From contig NZ_JAMJFL010000011.1 of assembly GCF_023544665.1 (NCBI RefSeq), positions 62,001 through 126,000 on the forward strand: 64,000 nt of DNA, in the 5' to 3' direction. Below, one piece after another: positions 1-7,557 of this stretch (positions are counted from its first letter, which is position 1; every line of letters begins with the position of its first letter). The position numbers and the translations under genes were made by a program. Under the pieces are notes generated by a model. It saw only the letters and a program-made list of their open reading frames with translations, ran no database searches and had not been told where the DNA came from. This DNA comes from Streptomyces sp. YS415 (lineage in GTDB: Bacteria > Actinomycetota > Actinomycetes > Streptomycetales > Streptomycetaceae).

Positions 1-1002
1 ACCCCGGGTGACCACGCCAAGAAGTCGGCGCTGTTCAACTCGGGCGCCGAGGCCGTCGAGAACGCCGTCAAGATCGCCCGTGCCTACACCAAGCGCCAGG
101 CCGTCGTCGTCTTCGACCACGGCTACCACGGCCGCACCAACCTCACGATGGCGCTGACGGCGAAGAACATGCCGTACAAGCACGGCTTCGGCCCGTTCGC
201 GCCGGAGGTCTACCGCGTGCCGGTCGCCTACGGCTACCGCTGGCCGACCGGCCCGGAGAACGCCGGCCCCGAGGCCGCCGCGCAGGCCATCGACCAGATC
301 ACCAAGCAGGTCGGCGCCGAGAACGTCGCCGCGATCATCATCGAGCCGGTGCTCGGCGAGGGCGGCTTCATCGAGCCGGCCAAGGGCTTCCTGCCGGAGA
401 TCGTGAAGTTCGCCAACGACAACGGCATCGTCTTCGTCGCCGACGAGATCCAGTCCGGCTTCTGCCGTACCGGCCAGTGGTTCGCCTGCGAGGACGAGGG
501 CATCGTCCCGGACCTGATCACCACCGCCAAGGGCATCGCGGGCGGTCTGCCGCTCGCCGCCGTCACCGGTCGCGCCGAGATCATGGACGCCGCGCACGCG
601 GGCGGCCTGGGCGGCACCTACGGCGGCAACCCGGTGGCCTGCGCCGGCGCCCTCGGCTCGATCGAGACCATGAAGGAGCTCGACCTCAACGCCCGGGCGA
701 AGAACATCGAGGCGGTCATGAAGGCCCGCCTCGGCGCCATGGCCGAGAAGTTCGAGATCATCGGCGACATCCGCGGCCGCGGCGCGATGATCGCCATCGA
801 GCTGGTCAAGGACCGCACCACCAAGGAGCCGGACGCGGCGGCCACCGCCGCCCTCGCCAAGGCCTGCCACGCCGAGGGCCTGCTGGTCCTGACCTGTGGC
901 ACCTACGGCAACGTGCTGCGCTTCCTGCCGCCGCTGGTCATCGGCGAGGACCTGCTGAACGAGGGTCTCGACATCATCGAGCAGGCCTTCTCCCGCATCT
1001 GA
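1..1002 (+). CDS. gabT: 4-aminobutyrate aminotransferase, 5' end outside the window
   Basis: PLP-dependent class III aminotransferase that moves the amino group of GABA to 2-oxoglutarate, giving succinate semialdehyde. Frame 1 is open from the first base, so the start lies upstream; 333 residues remain of the usual 430-450. The visible part begins with the cofactor-phosphate region (LFNSGAEAVENAVKIAR), then VADEIQSGFCRTGQW with the Asp that contacts the pyridine nitrogen. ITTAKGIAGGLPL carries the Schiff-base Lys at partial residue 177, and GGTYGGNPVACAGAL follows. It sits next to a polyamine uptake and oxidation operon whose end product is GABA, which fits a role as last step of that route. 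Family certain; exact substrate inferred. Confidence 0.93.
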   Translation, partial: TPGDHAKKSALFNSGAEAVENAVKIARAYTKRQAVVVFDHGYHGRTNLTMALTAKNMPYKHGFGPFAPEVYRVPVAYGYRWPTGPENAGPEAAAQAIDQITKQVGAENVAAIIIEPVLGEGGFIEPAKGFLPEIVKFANDNGIVFVADEIQSGFCRTGQWFACEDEGIVPDLITTAKGIAGGLPLAAVTGRAEIMDAAHAGGLGGTYGGNPVACAGALGSIETMKELDLNARAKNIEAVMKARLGAMAEKFEIIGDIRGRGAMIAIELVKDRTTKEPDAAATAALAKACHAEGLLVLTCGTYGNVLRFLPPLVIGEDLLNEGLDIIEQAFSRI

Positions 1003-1105
1003 CGGGGACCAGGGGGTCGGAGGGTGTGAAGAAGGTGTGCGAGGTCTCTGTCAGGACGCGAAACCACCTGTCCTGGGCCCACCCCCTGTCGTAGGTTCTA
1101 CCCAG

Positions 1106-1978
1106 ATGAGAGATACACCCCGCCCACAGGGGACTGTGGGTGACATCAGGACGGGGCCTCCCCAGCTTCGCCCTGGTCGTGCCCTCGCGCACACATACGG
1201 GGCCTCAGGCCCCGGATCTCCTCACCGATCGGACAACCGCCCGCCCCAAACCCCCCGGGGCGCGCGGCCATCCGATCCGGTCGGCCGCGCCGGAACCACC
1301 CCCCCTGTTCCGGGGCGGCCGACCTCCCTCCTCTCCCTCCTGGGACTTCTCGGGCTTCCCGCCCTTCTCTTCGCGCTGATCACCTGGCAGGTCGTGGCCG
1401 ACGGCCCGCTGGTGGACGTGGACGAGCGGCTCAGCACCGCTCTCGTCCACCCCGACCGCGCCGGTGAACTCCTCTCCGACCTGGGCAATGTCCAGATCGC
1501 GCTGCCCGTCCTGCTCCTCGGCGCGGGGTACGCGGCCTGGCGGTCCCGGCGCCACGGCACGGACCGCTGGTGGCTGCCGGCCGCAGGCGCCCTGCTGCTG
1601 ATGGGCCTGGTCCCGGCCCTGGTCATCCCCCTCAAGGAGCTGACCGACCGCCCGGGCACCCCGGCCGTACCGCCGGCCACCGGCTACTTCCCGTCCGGCC
1701 ACACCGCGACCGCCGTCATCGCCTACGGCGCCGCCACCCTGCTGCTCCTGCCCCTGCTGCGTTCCCCGGCCGCCCGCCGCGCCGTCGTCACCGGCTGCGC
1801 CGCCCTCGTGCTCGGCGTCTCCTACGGCCTGGTCCGGCGCGGCTTCCACTGGCCGCTGGACGTCGTGGCCAGCTGGTGCCTCGGTACGGTCCTGCTGACC
1901 GGTTACGTCCTGCTCGTCAGCCGAAGTATCCGTCGAACGTCCGCTGGAACTCCCAGTTCGCGTACCGGTCCCAGTTGA
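1106..1978 (+). CDS. PAP2-family membrane phosphatase
   Basis: Integral membrane phosphatase of the PAP2 (type 2 phosphatidic acid phosphatase) family. The fold shows an early membrane segment (LLSLLGLLGLPALLFALITW), a KELTDRPGTP motif (KxxxxxxRP), a GYFPSGHTAT motif (PSGH) and RRGFHWPLDV (SRxxxxxHxxxD-like, with RR in place of SR). Substrate, probably a lipid or undecaprenyl pyrophosphate, cannot be told. The start is uncertain: GTG 1037, ATG 1106 and GTG 1136 are all in frame and none has a strong ribosome binding site. The 3' end overlaps the convergent chitinase gene by 62 bp, so the last ~20 residues read through antisense chitinase sequence, which may mean an original C-terminus was lost. 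Confidence 0.8.
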   Translation: MRDTPRPQGTVGDIRTGPPQLRPGRALAHTYGASGPGSPHRSDNRPPQTPRGARPSDPVGRAGTTPPVPGRPTSLLSLLGLLGLPALLFALITWQVVADGPLVDVDERLSTALVHPDRAGELLSDLGNVQIALPVLLLGAGYAAWRSRRHGTDRWWLPAAGALLLMGLVPALVIPLKELTDRPGTPAVPPATGYFPSGHTATAVIAYGAATLLLLPLLRSPAARRAVVTGCAALVLGVSYGLVRRGFHWPLDVVASWCLGTVLLTGYVLLVSRSIRRTSAGTPSSRTGPS

Positions 1979-3710
1979 TCGACCACGTCATCAGGCCCCG
2001 GAGCGCGGGCCAGGTGCCGTGGGTGGCGTACGAGCCGCAGCCGACCTTCTTCGTCAGGCAGTCCAGGGTCTTCACGACCTCGGCCGGCGGGACGTGGCCG
2101 TTGCCCGCGTTCGTGGAGGCCGGCATGCCGATCGCGATCTGGTCGGGGCGCAGCGGCGCGGACACGTTGCCGGCGTCTCCGGCGACGGGGAACCCGGTGA
2201 GCAGCATGTCGGTCATCGCGATGTGGAAGTCGGCGCCGCCCATCGAGTGGTACTGGTTGTCGAGGCCCATGATTGGGCCCGAGTTGTAGTCCTGGACGTG
2301 CAGCAGCGTCAGGTCGTCGCGCATGGCGTGGATGACCGGCAGGTACGCCCCGGCTCGCGGGTCCTGGCCGCCCCACTTGCCGGTGCCGTAGTACTGGTAG
2401 CCGAGCTGGACGAAGAAGGTCTCCGGGGCCATGGTCAGGACGAAGTCGTCGCCGTACCGGGCCTTCAGGGTCTTCAGGGCGGAGATCAGGTTGACGATCA
2501 CCGGCGTCCGCGGGTTCCTGAAGTCGGTGTCGTCGGCGTCCAGCGACAGCGAGTGGCCCTCGAAGTCGATGTCCAGGCCGTCGAGACCGTACTCGTCGAT
2601 GATCCGGGAGACCGAGCTGACGAAGGTGTCGCGCGCGGCGGTCGTGGTGAGCCGTACCTGCCCGTTCTGGCCGCCGATGGAGATCAGCACCTTCTTGCCG
2701 GCCGCCTGCTTGGCCCGGATCGCGGCCTTGAAGTCGGCGTCGCTCTCGACGTTCGGGCATTCGGTGGCCGGGCAGCGGTCGAAGCGGATGTCGCCGGAGG
2801 TGACCGAGGTCGGTTCGCCGAAGGCCAGGTCGATGACGTCCCAGCTGTCGGGGACGTCGGCGAGCCGGGTGTAGCCGGACCCGTTGGCGAAGCTCGCGTG
2901 GAGGTAGCCGACGAGGGCGTGCGGCGGCAGGCCGGGGGAGCCGCCGCCGCCCGCGGAGGTGGTCGCGGTGACCGGGGCGGACTTCGCGGACTCGCCGGCG
3001 TCGTTCACGGCGGCGACCTGGAAGGCGTACGCCGTCTGCGGTGCCAGTCCGGCCACCGTGGCCGAAGTTCCGTTCACGGTGCGGACCTTGGTCCCGTCGC
3101 GGTAGACGGCGTATCCGGTGGCACCCGTGACCGCGGTCCAGGACAGGTCGACGCTGGAGGAGGTGACCGTGCCGGTGCGCAGGCCGGTGGGCGGGGCGGG
3201 CGGCTGACCGGGGTCGACGGAGGGGCCGGCCAGGGAGATGTCGTCGGCGTGGTAGGCGCCGGTGCCGTACCAGCCGTGGGTGTAGATCGTGACCCTGGTG
3301 GTGGCCGGGCCGGTGCGGAAGGTGGTGGTGAGCTGCTGCCAGGCCGGGGCGGACTGGGTCCAGGCCGAGACGTCGGTGGTGCCGGTGCCGCTCGCGCCGA
3401 GGTACACGTAGGAGCCCCGGACGTGTCCGGTCAGCGTGTACTGGGCGTCCGGTCGTACGGTCACCGTCTGTGCGCACCGGGCGTTGTCGCTGCCGGCCGG
3501 GGTCGCCTGAAGCGCCGAACTGCCGCTGCGCACGGGTGAGGTGACGGTGGTGCCCGCCGTGCAGGTCCAGCCGTCGAGGCCGGACTCGAAGCCTCCGTTG
3601 CGGGCCAGGTCCGCGTCGGCCGCACGGGCGGCCGACGAGAGCGCGGTGATGCCGGTCGCGGCCAGCACAGTGGCCGTCAGGACGGCGAGGAAAGGTCTGG
3701 AGCGGTCCAC
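1917..3710 (-). CDS. secreted family 18 chitinase with CBM and fibronectin III domains
   Basis: Extracellular GH18 endochitinase, 597 aa. A Sec signal peptide (residues 1 to about 30, hydrophobic core ending SSAARA) is followed by a carbohydrate-binding-like beta-sandwich (about 31-165, NGGFESGLDGWTC), a proline linker, a fibronectin type III domain (about 172-258) and a glycine linker. The GH18 barrel runs from about 265 to 597. The signature DGLDIDFE lies at 377-384, with E384 as the catalytic acid of DxxDxDxE. Family knowledge: hydrolyses chitin with retention by substrate-assisted catalysis. A DasR-type operator lies 47 bp upstream, so induction by chitin-derived GlcNAc is likely. Start chosen for the signal peptide and a purine-rich GGAGG about 4 nt upstream. 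Confidence 0.93.
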   Translation of the reverse strand: MDRSRPFLAVLTATVLAATGITALSSAARAADADLARNGGFESGLDGWTCTAGTTVTSPVRSGSSALQATPAGSDNARCAQTVTVRPDAQYTLTGHVRGSYVYLGASGTGTTDVSAWTQSAPAWQQLTTTFRTGPATTRVTIYTHGWYGTGAYHADDISLAGPSVDPGQPPAPPTGLRTGTVTSSSVDLSWTAVTGATGYAVYRDGTKVRTVNGTSATVAGLAPQTAYAFQVAAVNDAGESAKSAPVTATTSAGGGGSPGLPPHALVGYLHASFANGSGYTRLADVPDSWDVIDLAFGEPTSVTSGDIRFDRCPATECPNVESDADFKAAIRAKQAAGKKVLISIGGQNGQVRLTTTAARDTFVSSVSRIIDEYGLDGLDIDFEGHSLSLDADDTDFRNPRTPVIVNLISALKTLKARYGDDFVLTMAPETFFVQLGYQYYGTGKWGGQDPRAGAYLPVIHAMRDDLTLLHVQDYNSGPIMGLDNQYHSMGGADFHIAMTDMLLTGFPVAGDAGNVSAPLRPDQIAIGMPASTNAGNGHVPPAEVVKTLDCLTKKVGCGSYATHGTWPALRGLMTWSINWDRYANWEFQRTFDGYFG

Positions 3711-3756
3711 GAGTGCCTCCGGGCATGGGGGATGTGGAGGGGTGGAACGCGCTCAA

Positions 3757-3772
3757 CTTGGTCCAGACCAAT
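3757..3772 (-). promoter_or_regulatory. DasR-responsive element (dre) in the chitinase promoter
   Basis: CTTGGTCCAGACCAAT is near-palindromic and keeps the GGTC..AGACC core of the dre consensus ACTGGTCTAGACCACT (12 of 16 by eye). It also contains the TGGTCCAGACC repeat unit known from Streptomyces chitinase promoters. Its inner end is 47 bp from the chitinase start codon. A TTGACA (3783 to 3778, minus strand) lies just upstream, so a bound repressor would cover the -35/-10 spacer. Confidence 0.75.
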
Positions 3773-3822
3773 CGGGTTGTCAAGACTTCTCACCGTGCCC
3801 GCGCATCCGTCACGGCACCGCT

Positions 3823-4269
3823 TCAGTCGTCCTCGGCCAGCCCGGCCGCCGCTTCGTGCATGGCGAGTTCGAGCAGCGCGGGATCGGTCAGCGTGCCGGA
3901 GCCGTCCGGCGGCACCAGCCAGCGGACGCCGCCCGTGGCACGTCCTGGGTACGGCACCACGATCCACGTGCCGGGGCCCGCCGTGCGGATGCCGGTGCCC
4001 AGCCAGCGGGCCGCGGTGCCCGGCGGTACGAAGAAGCCCATGCGCGCGTCGCCGAAGTCGACGAGCACCGGCCCGGGTCGGTCGAGGATGCGGGTGAGCA
4101 CGTCGAGCGTCGGGTAGCCGAGTTCGGCCGGCAGGACGAGCACGTCCCAGGCCTTCCCGGCCGGCAGCAGCGCCACCCCGAGCGGGTTGCGCTCCCATTC
4201 CCAGCGGCAGGCCTCGGGATCCGGTGCCACGGACGCGAGCCATTCGACCGCCGTCTTCGCCCCTGTCAT
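3823..4269 (-). CDS. small protein related to the PrimPol-like protein at 60.6 kb
   Basis: Soluble 148-aa protein of unknown function. It shares a motif series with the gene at 60625-61281: GKAWDVL (GRAFDVI there), FFVPPGTAA (FFVAPGSAA), GPGTWIVVP (GPGTYITAP) and GVRWL (PVRWL). These belong to the N-terminal fold of bifunctional DNA primase/polymerases. The copy here lacks the Cys-rich CSCG..DC segment, so it looks like a trimmed paralogue. It lies 114 bp downstream of the PuuB-like oxidase on the same strand. Its Shine-Dalgarno GGGAGG is inside the right arm of a 12-bp inverted repeat (4273-4331), so translation may be controlled. Relationship seen by eye; function not known. Confidence 0.7.
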   Translation of the reverse strand: MTGAKTAVEWLASVAPDPEACRWEWERNPLGVALLPAGKAWDVLVLPAELGYPTLDVLTRILDRPGPVLVDFGDARMGFFVPPGTAARWLGTGIRTAGPGTWIVVPYPGRATGGVRWLVPPDGSGTLTDPALLELAMHEAAAGLAEDD

Positions 4270-4272
4270 GAC

Positions 4273-4331
4273 GGGGACCTCCCTTTTCCGTCGTGGACGC
4301 GTTCTGCGTCACGAGGGAGAGGGAGGTCCCC
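4273..4331 (-). repeat. 12-bp inverted repeat burying a ribosome binding site
   Basis: Perfect arms GGGGACCTCCCT (4273-4284) and AGGGAGGTCCCC (4320-4331) are 35 nt apart. The loop has its own 5-bp hairpin GACGC/GCGTC. In the minus-strand transcript the arm nearer the gene contains the GGGAGG Shine-Dalgarno of the gene starting at 4269. Folding would therefore block its translation. No U-tract follows, so it does not look like a simple terminator. Confidence 0.75.
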
Positions 4332-4383
4332 GGCCTGCCATTACGCGGGTTCTCCTCACCCGTACGGGTGAAATGAGTCACCG

Positions 4384-5802
4384 TCAGCTGTCGAAGCCCA
4401 GCCCCAGCCGGTCCATGGTCTTCAGCCACAGGTTGCGCCGCCCGTCGTGCGCGTCGGCCCGGGCCAGCGACCACTTGGTGAGCGCGATGCCGGTCCAGGC
4501 GAACGGCTCGGGCGGGAACGGCAGCGGCTTCCTGCGGACCATCTCCAGCTCGGTGCGCTCGGTGGACTCCCCCGCCAGCAGGTCCAGCATCACGTCCGCA
4601 CCGAACCGGGTGGCGCCCACTCCGAGCCCGGTGAAGCCCGCCGCGTACGCCACCTTCCCCTGGTGGGCGGTGCCGAAGAACGCCGAGAACCGCGAGCAGG
4701 TGTCGATCGCGCCGCCCCAGGCGTGGGTGAAGCGGACGCCCTCCAACTGCGGGAAGCAGGTGAAGAAGTGCTCGGCGAGCTTGGCGTACGTCTCCGGCCG
4801 GTCGTCGTACTCGGCGCGCACCCGGCCGCCGTAGGGGTAGATGGCGTCGTAGCCGCCCCACAGGATCCGGTTGTCGGCGGAGAGCCGGAAGTAGTGGAAC
4901 TGGTTGGCGCTGTCCCCGAGGCCCTGGCGGCCCTGCCAGCCGATCTCCTTGAGCTGGTCGTCGGTGAGCGGCTCGGTCATCAGGGCGTAGTCGTAGACCG
5001 GGACGGTGAAGGCGCGCACCCGCTTGACCAGGTTCGGGAAGATGTTGGTGCCGAGGGCGACCCGGCGGGCGCGGACGCTTCCGTACGGGGTGCGGACGAC
5101 CATCCCGGCGCCGTACGGCTTCAGGTCCAGCGCGGGGGTGTGCTCGTAGACCCGCACCCCGAGCCGGACGCAGGCCGCCTTCAGGCCCCAGACCAGTTTG
5201 GCCGGGTTGAGGATGGCGACGCCCCGGCGGTCGTGGAGCCCGGCCTGGAAGGTCGGTGAGTCGACTTGTTGCCGTACGGCGTCGGCGTCCAGGAACTCGA
5301 TGCCCTCGGCGAGGCCCCGGCGCTCGATCTCCTCGTACCACTCGCGCAGTTCCCGCGCCTGGTAGGGCTCGGTGGCGACGTCGATCTCGCCGGTGCGCTC
5401 GAAGTCGCAGTCGATGCCGTGCCGGGCGACCGCCGCCTCGATCTCGTCGAGGTTGCGGGCGCCCAGCTCCTCCAGCTGGTGGATCTCGTCCGGCCAGCGG
5501 GTGAGTCCGTTGGACAGCCCGTGGGTGAGGGAAGCGGCGCAGAAGCCGCCGTTGCGGCCCGAGGCGGCCCAGCCCGCCTCGCGGCCCTCCAGGAGCACCA
5601 CATCCCGTCCGGGGTCGCGCTCCTTGGCCAGGAGCGCGGTCCACAGTCCGCTGTACCCGCCGCCGACGACCAGCAGATCGCAGGTCTCGGGGCCGGTCAG
5701 CGCGGGTTCGGGGTGGGGCCTGCCGGGGTCGTCCAGCCAGTACGCGACCGGCTGGGCATCGGAAAGTGACTTCGTCCAACGGCTCATGGCGCTTGGGGCC
5801 AT
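4384..5802 (-). CDS. puuB: FAD-dependent amine oxidoreductase, PuuB-like (gamma-glutamylputrescine oxidase type)
   Basis: DAO-type flavoprotein of 472 aa. An N-terminal Rossmann motif VVGGGYSGLWTALLAKE binds FAD, followed by EGREAGWAASGRNGGF, typical of PuuB/OrdL amine oxidases. The second FAD contact is GGYDAIYPYGG, and the C-terminal substrate domain holds THAWGGAIDT and GFTGLGVGATRFGAD. The expected reaction oxidises putrescine, or its gamma-glutamyl form, to the aminoaldehyde with H2O2 release. It ends the potDABC operon, 24 bp after potC, and a dedicated aldehyde dehydrogenase starts the same operon. Start ATG 5802 has a GGAG ribosome site about 8 nt before it. Substrate form (free or glutamylated) is not settled by sequence; no gamma-glutamylpolyamine synthetase gene is in this window. 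Confidence 0.85.
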   Translation of the reverse strand: MAPSAMSRWTKSLSDAQPVAYWLDDPGRPHPEPALTGPETCDLLVVGGGYSGLWTALLAKERDPGRDVVLLEGREAGWAASGRNGGFCAASLTHGLSNGLTRWPDEIHQLEELGARNLDEIEAAVARHGIDCDFERTGEIDVATEPYQARELREWYEEIERRGLAEGIEFLDADAVRQQVDSPTFQAGLHDRRGVAILNPAKLVWGLKAACVRLGVRVYEHTPALDLKPYGAGMVVRTPYGSVRARRVALGTNIFPNLVKRVRAFTVPVYDYALMTEPLTDDQLKEIGWQGRQGLGDSANQFHYFRLSADNRILWGGYDAIYPYGGRVRAEYDDRPETYAKLAEHFFTCFPQLEGVRFTHAWGGAIDTCSRFSAFFGTAHQGKVAYAAGFTGLGVGATRFGADVMLDLLAGESTERTELEMVRRKPLPFPPEPFAWTGIALTKWSLARADAHDGRRNLWLKTMDRLGLGFDS

Positions 5803-5826
5803 GATTTCAACTCCCTACGACTGCGT

Positions 5827-6627
5827 TCATGCCTTGCGCTTGGTGCGGCGGTTGGTGACGACCATGGAGGTCAGGACGAGCAGTACGGCGATGATGAACA
5901 TGGCGGTACCGATGACATTGATCTGAACGGGCGTTCCGCGCTGGGCCGAGCCCCAGACGAACATGGGGAAGGTGACGGTCGAGCCCGCGTTGAAATTGGT
6001 GATGATGAAATCGTCGAAGGAGAGCGCGAAGGCGAGCAGCGCGCCCGCGGCGATACCGGGTGCCGCGATCGGCAGGGTGACCCGGAGGAAGGTCTGCAGC
6101 GGGCCGGCGTAGAGGTCCTGCGCGGCCTGCTCGAGCCTCGGGTCCATCGACATCACGCGCGCCTTGACGGCCGTCACGACGAAGCTGAGGCAGAACATGA
6201 TGTGGGCGATGAGAATCGTCCAGAAGCCCAGCTGGACGCCCATGTTGAGGAACAGGGTGAGCAGCGAGGCGGCCAGCACCACCTCGGGCATCGCCATCGG
6301 CATGAAGATCAGCGAGTTCACCGCGCCGCGCGCCCGGAACCGGTAGCGGACCAGGGCGAAGGCGATCATCGCGCCGAGGACCGTGGCGCCCAGCGTCGCC
6401 CAGAAGGCGATCTGGAGGCTCAGGGTGAGCGAGGAGCACAGCCCCGAGACCCCGCACGGGTCGGTCCAGGCGTCGGTGGAGAACTTCTGCCACTCGTAGT
6501 TGAAGCGGCCCTTCGGATCGTTGAAGGAGAACACCGTCACGACGACGTTGGGCAGCAGCAGATATCCGAGCGTGAAAAGGCCCGCCAGGACGACCAGATT
6601 GCGCTTGAACCAGTTGACGAAGGCCAT
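5827..6627 (-). CDS. potC: polyamine ABC transporter permease PotC-like
   Basis: Inner-membrane permease of 266 aa with six predicted transmembrane segments. The cytoplasmic EAA loop LEQAAQDLYAGPL..VTLPIAAPGI contacts the ATPase. The NFKRNL-like start, the SFNDPKGRFNYEWQKFS periplasmic loop and SFDDFIITNFNAG near the C-terminus are characteristic of spermidine/putrescine PotC. It pairs with PotB and is energised by PotA. Its ATG directly follows the potB stop codon with no gap, so the two are translationally coupled. The clustered amine oxidase and aldehyde dehydrogenase support a polyamine substrate. Confidence 0.92.
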   Translation of the reverse strand: MAFVNWFKRNLVVLAGLFTLGYLLLPNVVVTVFSFNDPKGRFNYEWQKFSTDAWTDPCGVSGLCSSLTLSLQIAFWATLGATVLGAMIAFALVRYRFRARGAVNSLIFMPMAMPEVVLAASLLTLFLNMGVQLGFWTILIAHIMFCLSFVVTAVKARVMSMDPRLEQAAQDLYAGPLQTFLRVTLPIAAPGIAAGALLAFALSFDDFIITNFNAGSTVTFPMFVWGSAQRGTPVQINVIGTAMFIIAVLLVLTSMVVTNRRTKRKA

Positions 6628-7557
6628 TTAAACCAGATCCTCCGTGCCGGACTTGCGGATGTACAGCGACACCATCACGAGAATCGCGAACATCAGGATG
6701 AAGGAGAGCGCCGCCGCCGTCGGATAGTCGAGAATCCTGAGGAACTGCGACTGGATGACATTGCCGATCATGCGGGTGTCGGTGGAACCGAGCAGATCGG
6801 CGTTGACGTAGTCACCGGCGGCCGGGATGAACGTCAGCAGCGTGCCGGAGACGACACCCGGCATCGACAGCGGGAAGGTGACCTTCCGGAAGGTCGTGAT
6901 CGGCCTGGCGTACAGATCGTTCGCCGCCTCGTGCAGCCTGCCGTCGATGCGCTCCAGCGAGGTGTAGAGCGGCAGGATCATGAACGGCAGGAAGTTGTAC
7001 GTCAGACCGCATACCACCGCCAGCGGGGTGGCCAGCACCCGGTCCCCCGCCGTCATGCCGAGCCAGCTGGTGACGTCCAGGACGTGCAGCGAGTTGAGCG
7101 CGCCGACGACCGGGCCGCCGTCCGCGAGGATCGTCTTCCATGCCAGGGTGCGGATCAGGAAGCTGGTGAAGAACGGCGCGATCACCAGGATCATGATCAG
7201 GTTCCGCCAGCGGCCGGCCCGGAAGGCGATGAGGTACGCCAGCGGGTAGCCCAGCAGCAGGCACAGGACCGTCGCGGAACCGGCGTACAGCACCGACCGC
7301 AGGAACTGCGGGTAGTACTCGGTCAGCGCGTCCCAGTAGGTCGCGAAGTGCCAGGTGACCTCGTAGCCCTGCTCCAGCGAGCCGGTCTGCACGGAGGTGG
7401 ACGCCTGGTAGACCATCGGCAGCGCGAAGAACACCAGCAGCCAGGCGAGTCCGGGCAGCAGCAGGAGGTACGGCGTCCAGCGGCCCCTCCTGCGCGGGGG
7501 CTTCTTCTTCGGGGCGGGGGGCGCCAGGGGCGGCGGCGCGTCGGTGAGGGTCGCCAT
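6628..7557 (-). CDS. potB: polyamine ABC transporter permease PotB-like
   Basis: Inner-membrane permease of 309 aa. A Pro/Lys-rich cytoplasmic N-terminus (PPPLAPPAPKKKPPRRRGRW) precedes six membrane segments. The EAA loop reads LHEAANDLYARPITTFRKVTFPLSMPGVVSG. The motif AAGDYVNADLLGS is the PotB counterpart of the conserved PotC aspartates. Start ATG 7557 overlaps the potA stop by one base (TGATG), and the stop abuts potC. It acts with PotC as the channel for polyamines delivered by the binding protein. Confidence 0.92.
   Translation of the reverse strand: MATLTDAPPPLAPPAPKKKPPRRRGRWTPYLLLLPGLAWLLVFFALPMVYQASTSVQTGSLEQGYEVTWHFATYWDALTEYYPQFLRSVLYAGSATVLCLLLGYPLAYLIAFRAGRWRNLIMILVIAPFFTSFLIRTLAWKTILADGGPVVGALNSLHVLDVTSWLGMTAGDRVLATPLAVVCGLTYNFLPFMILPLYTSLERIDGRLHEAANDLYARPITTFRKVTFPLSMPGVVSGTLLTFIPAAGDYVNADLLGSTDTRMIGNVIQSQFLRILDYPTAAALSFILMFAILVMVSLYIRKSGTEDLV

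Noticed and set aside
2019..3539. 506-codon open frame opposite the chitinase
   Set aside because: Val/Asp/Gly-rich antisense frame; the chitinase on the other strand has all family motifs.
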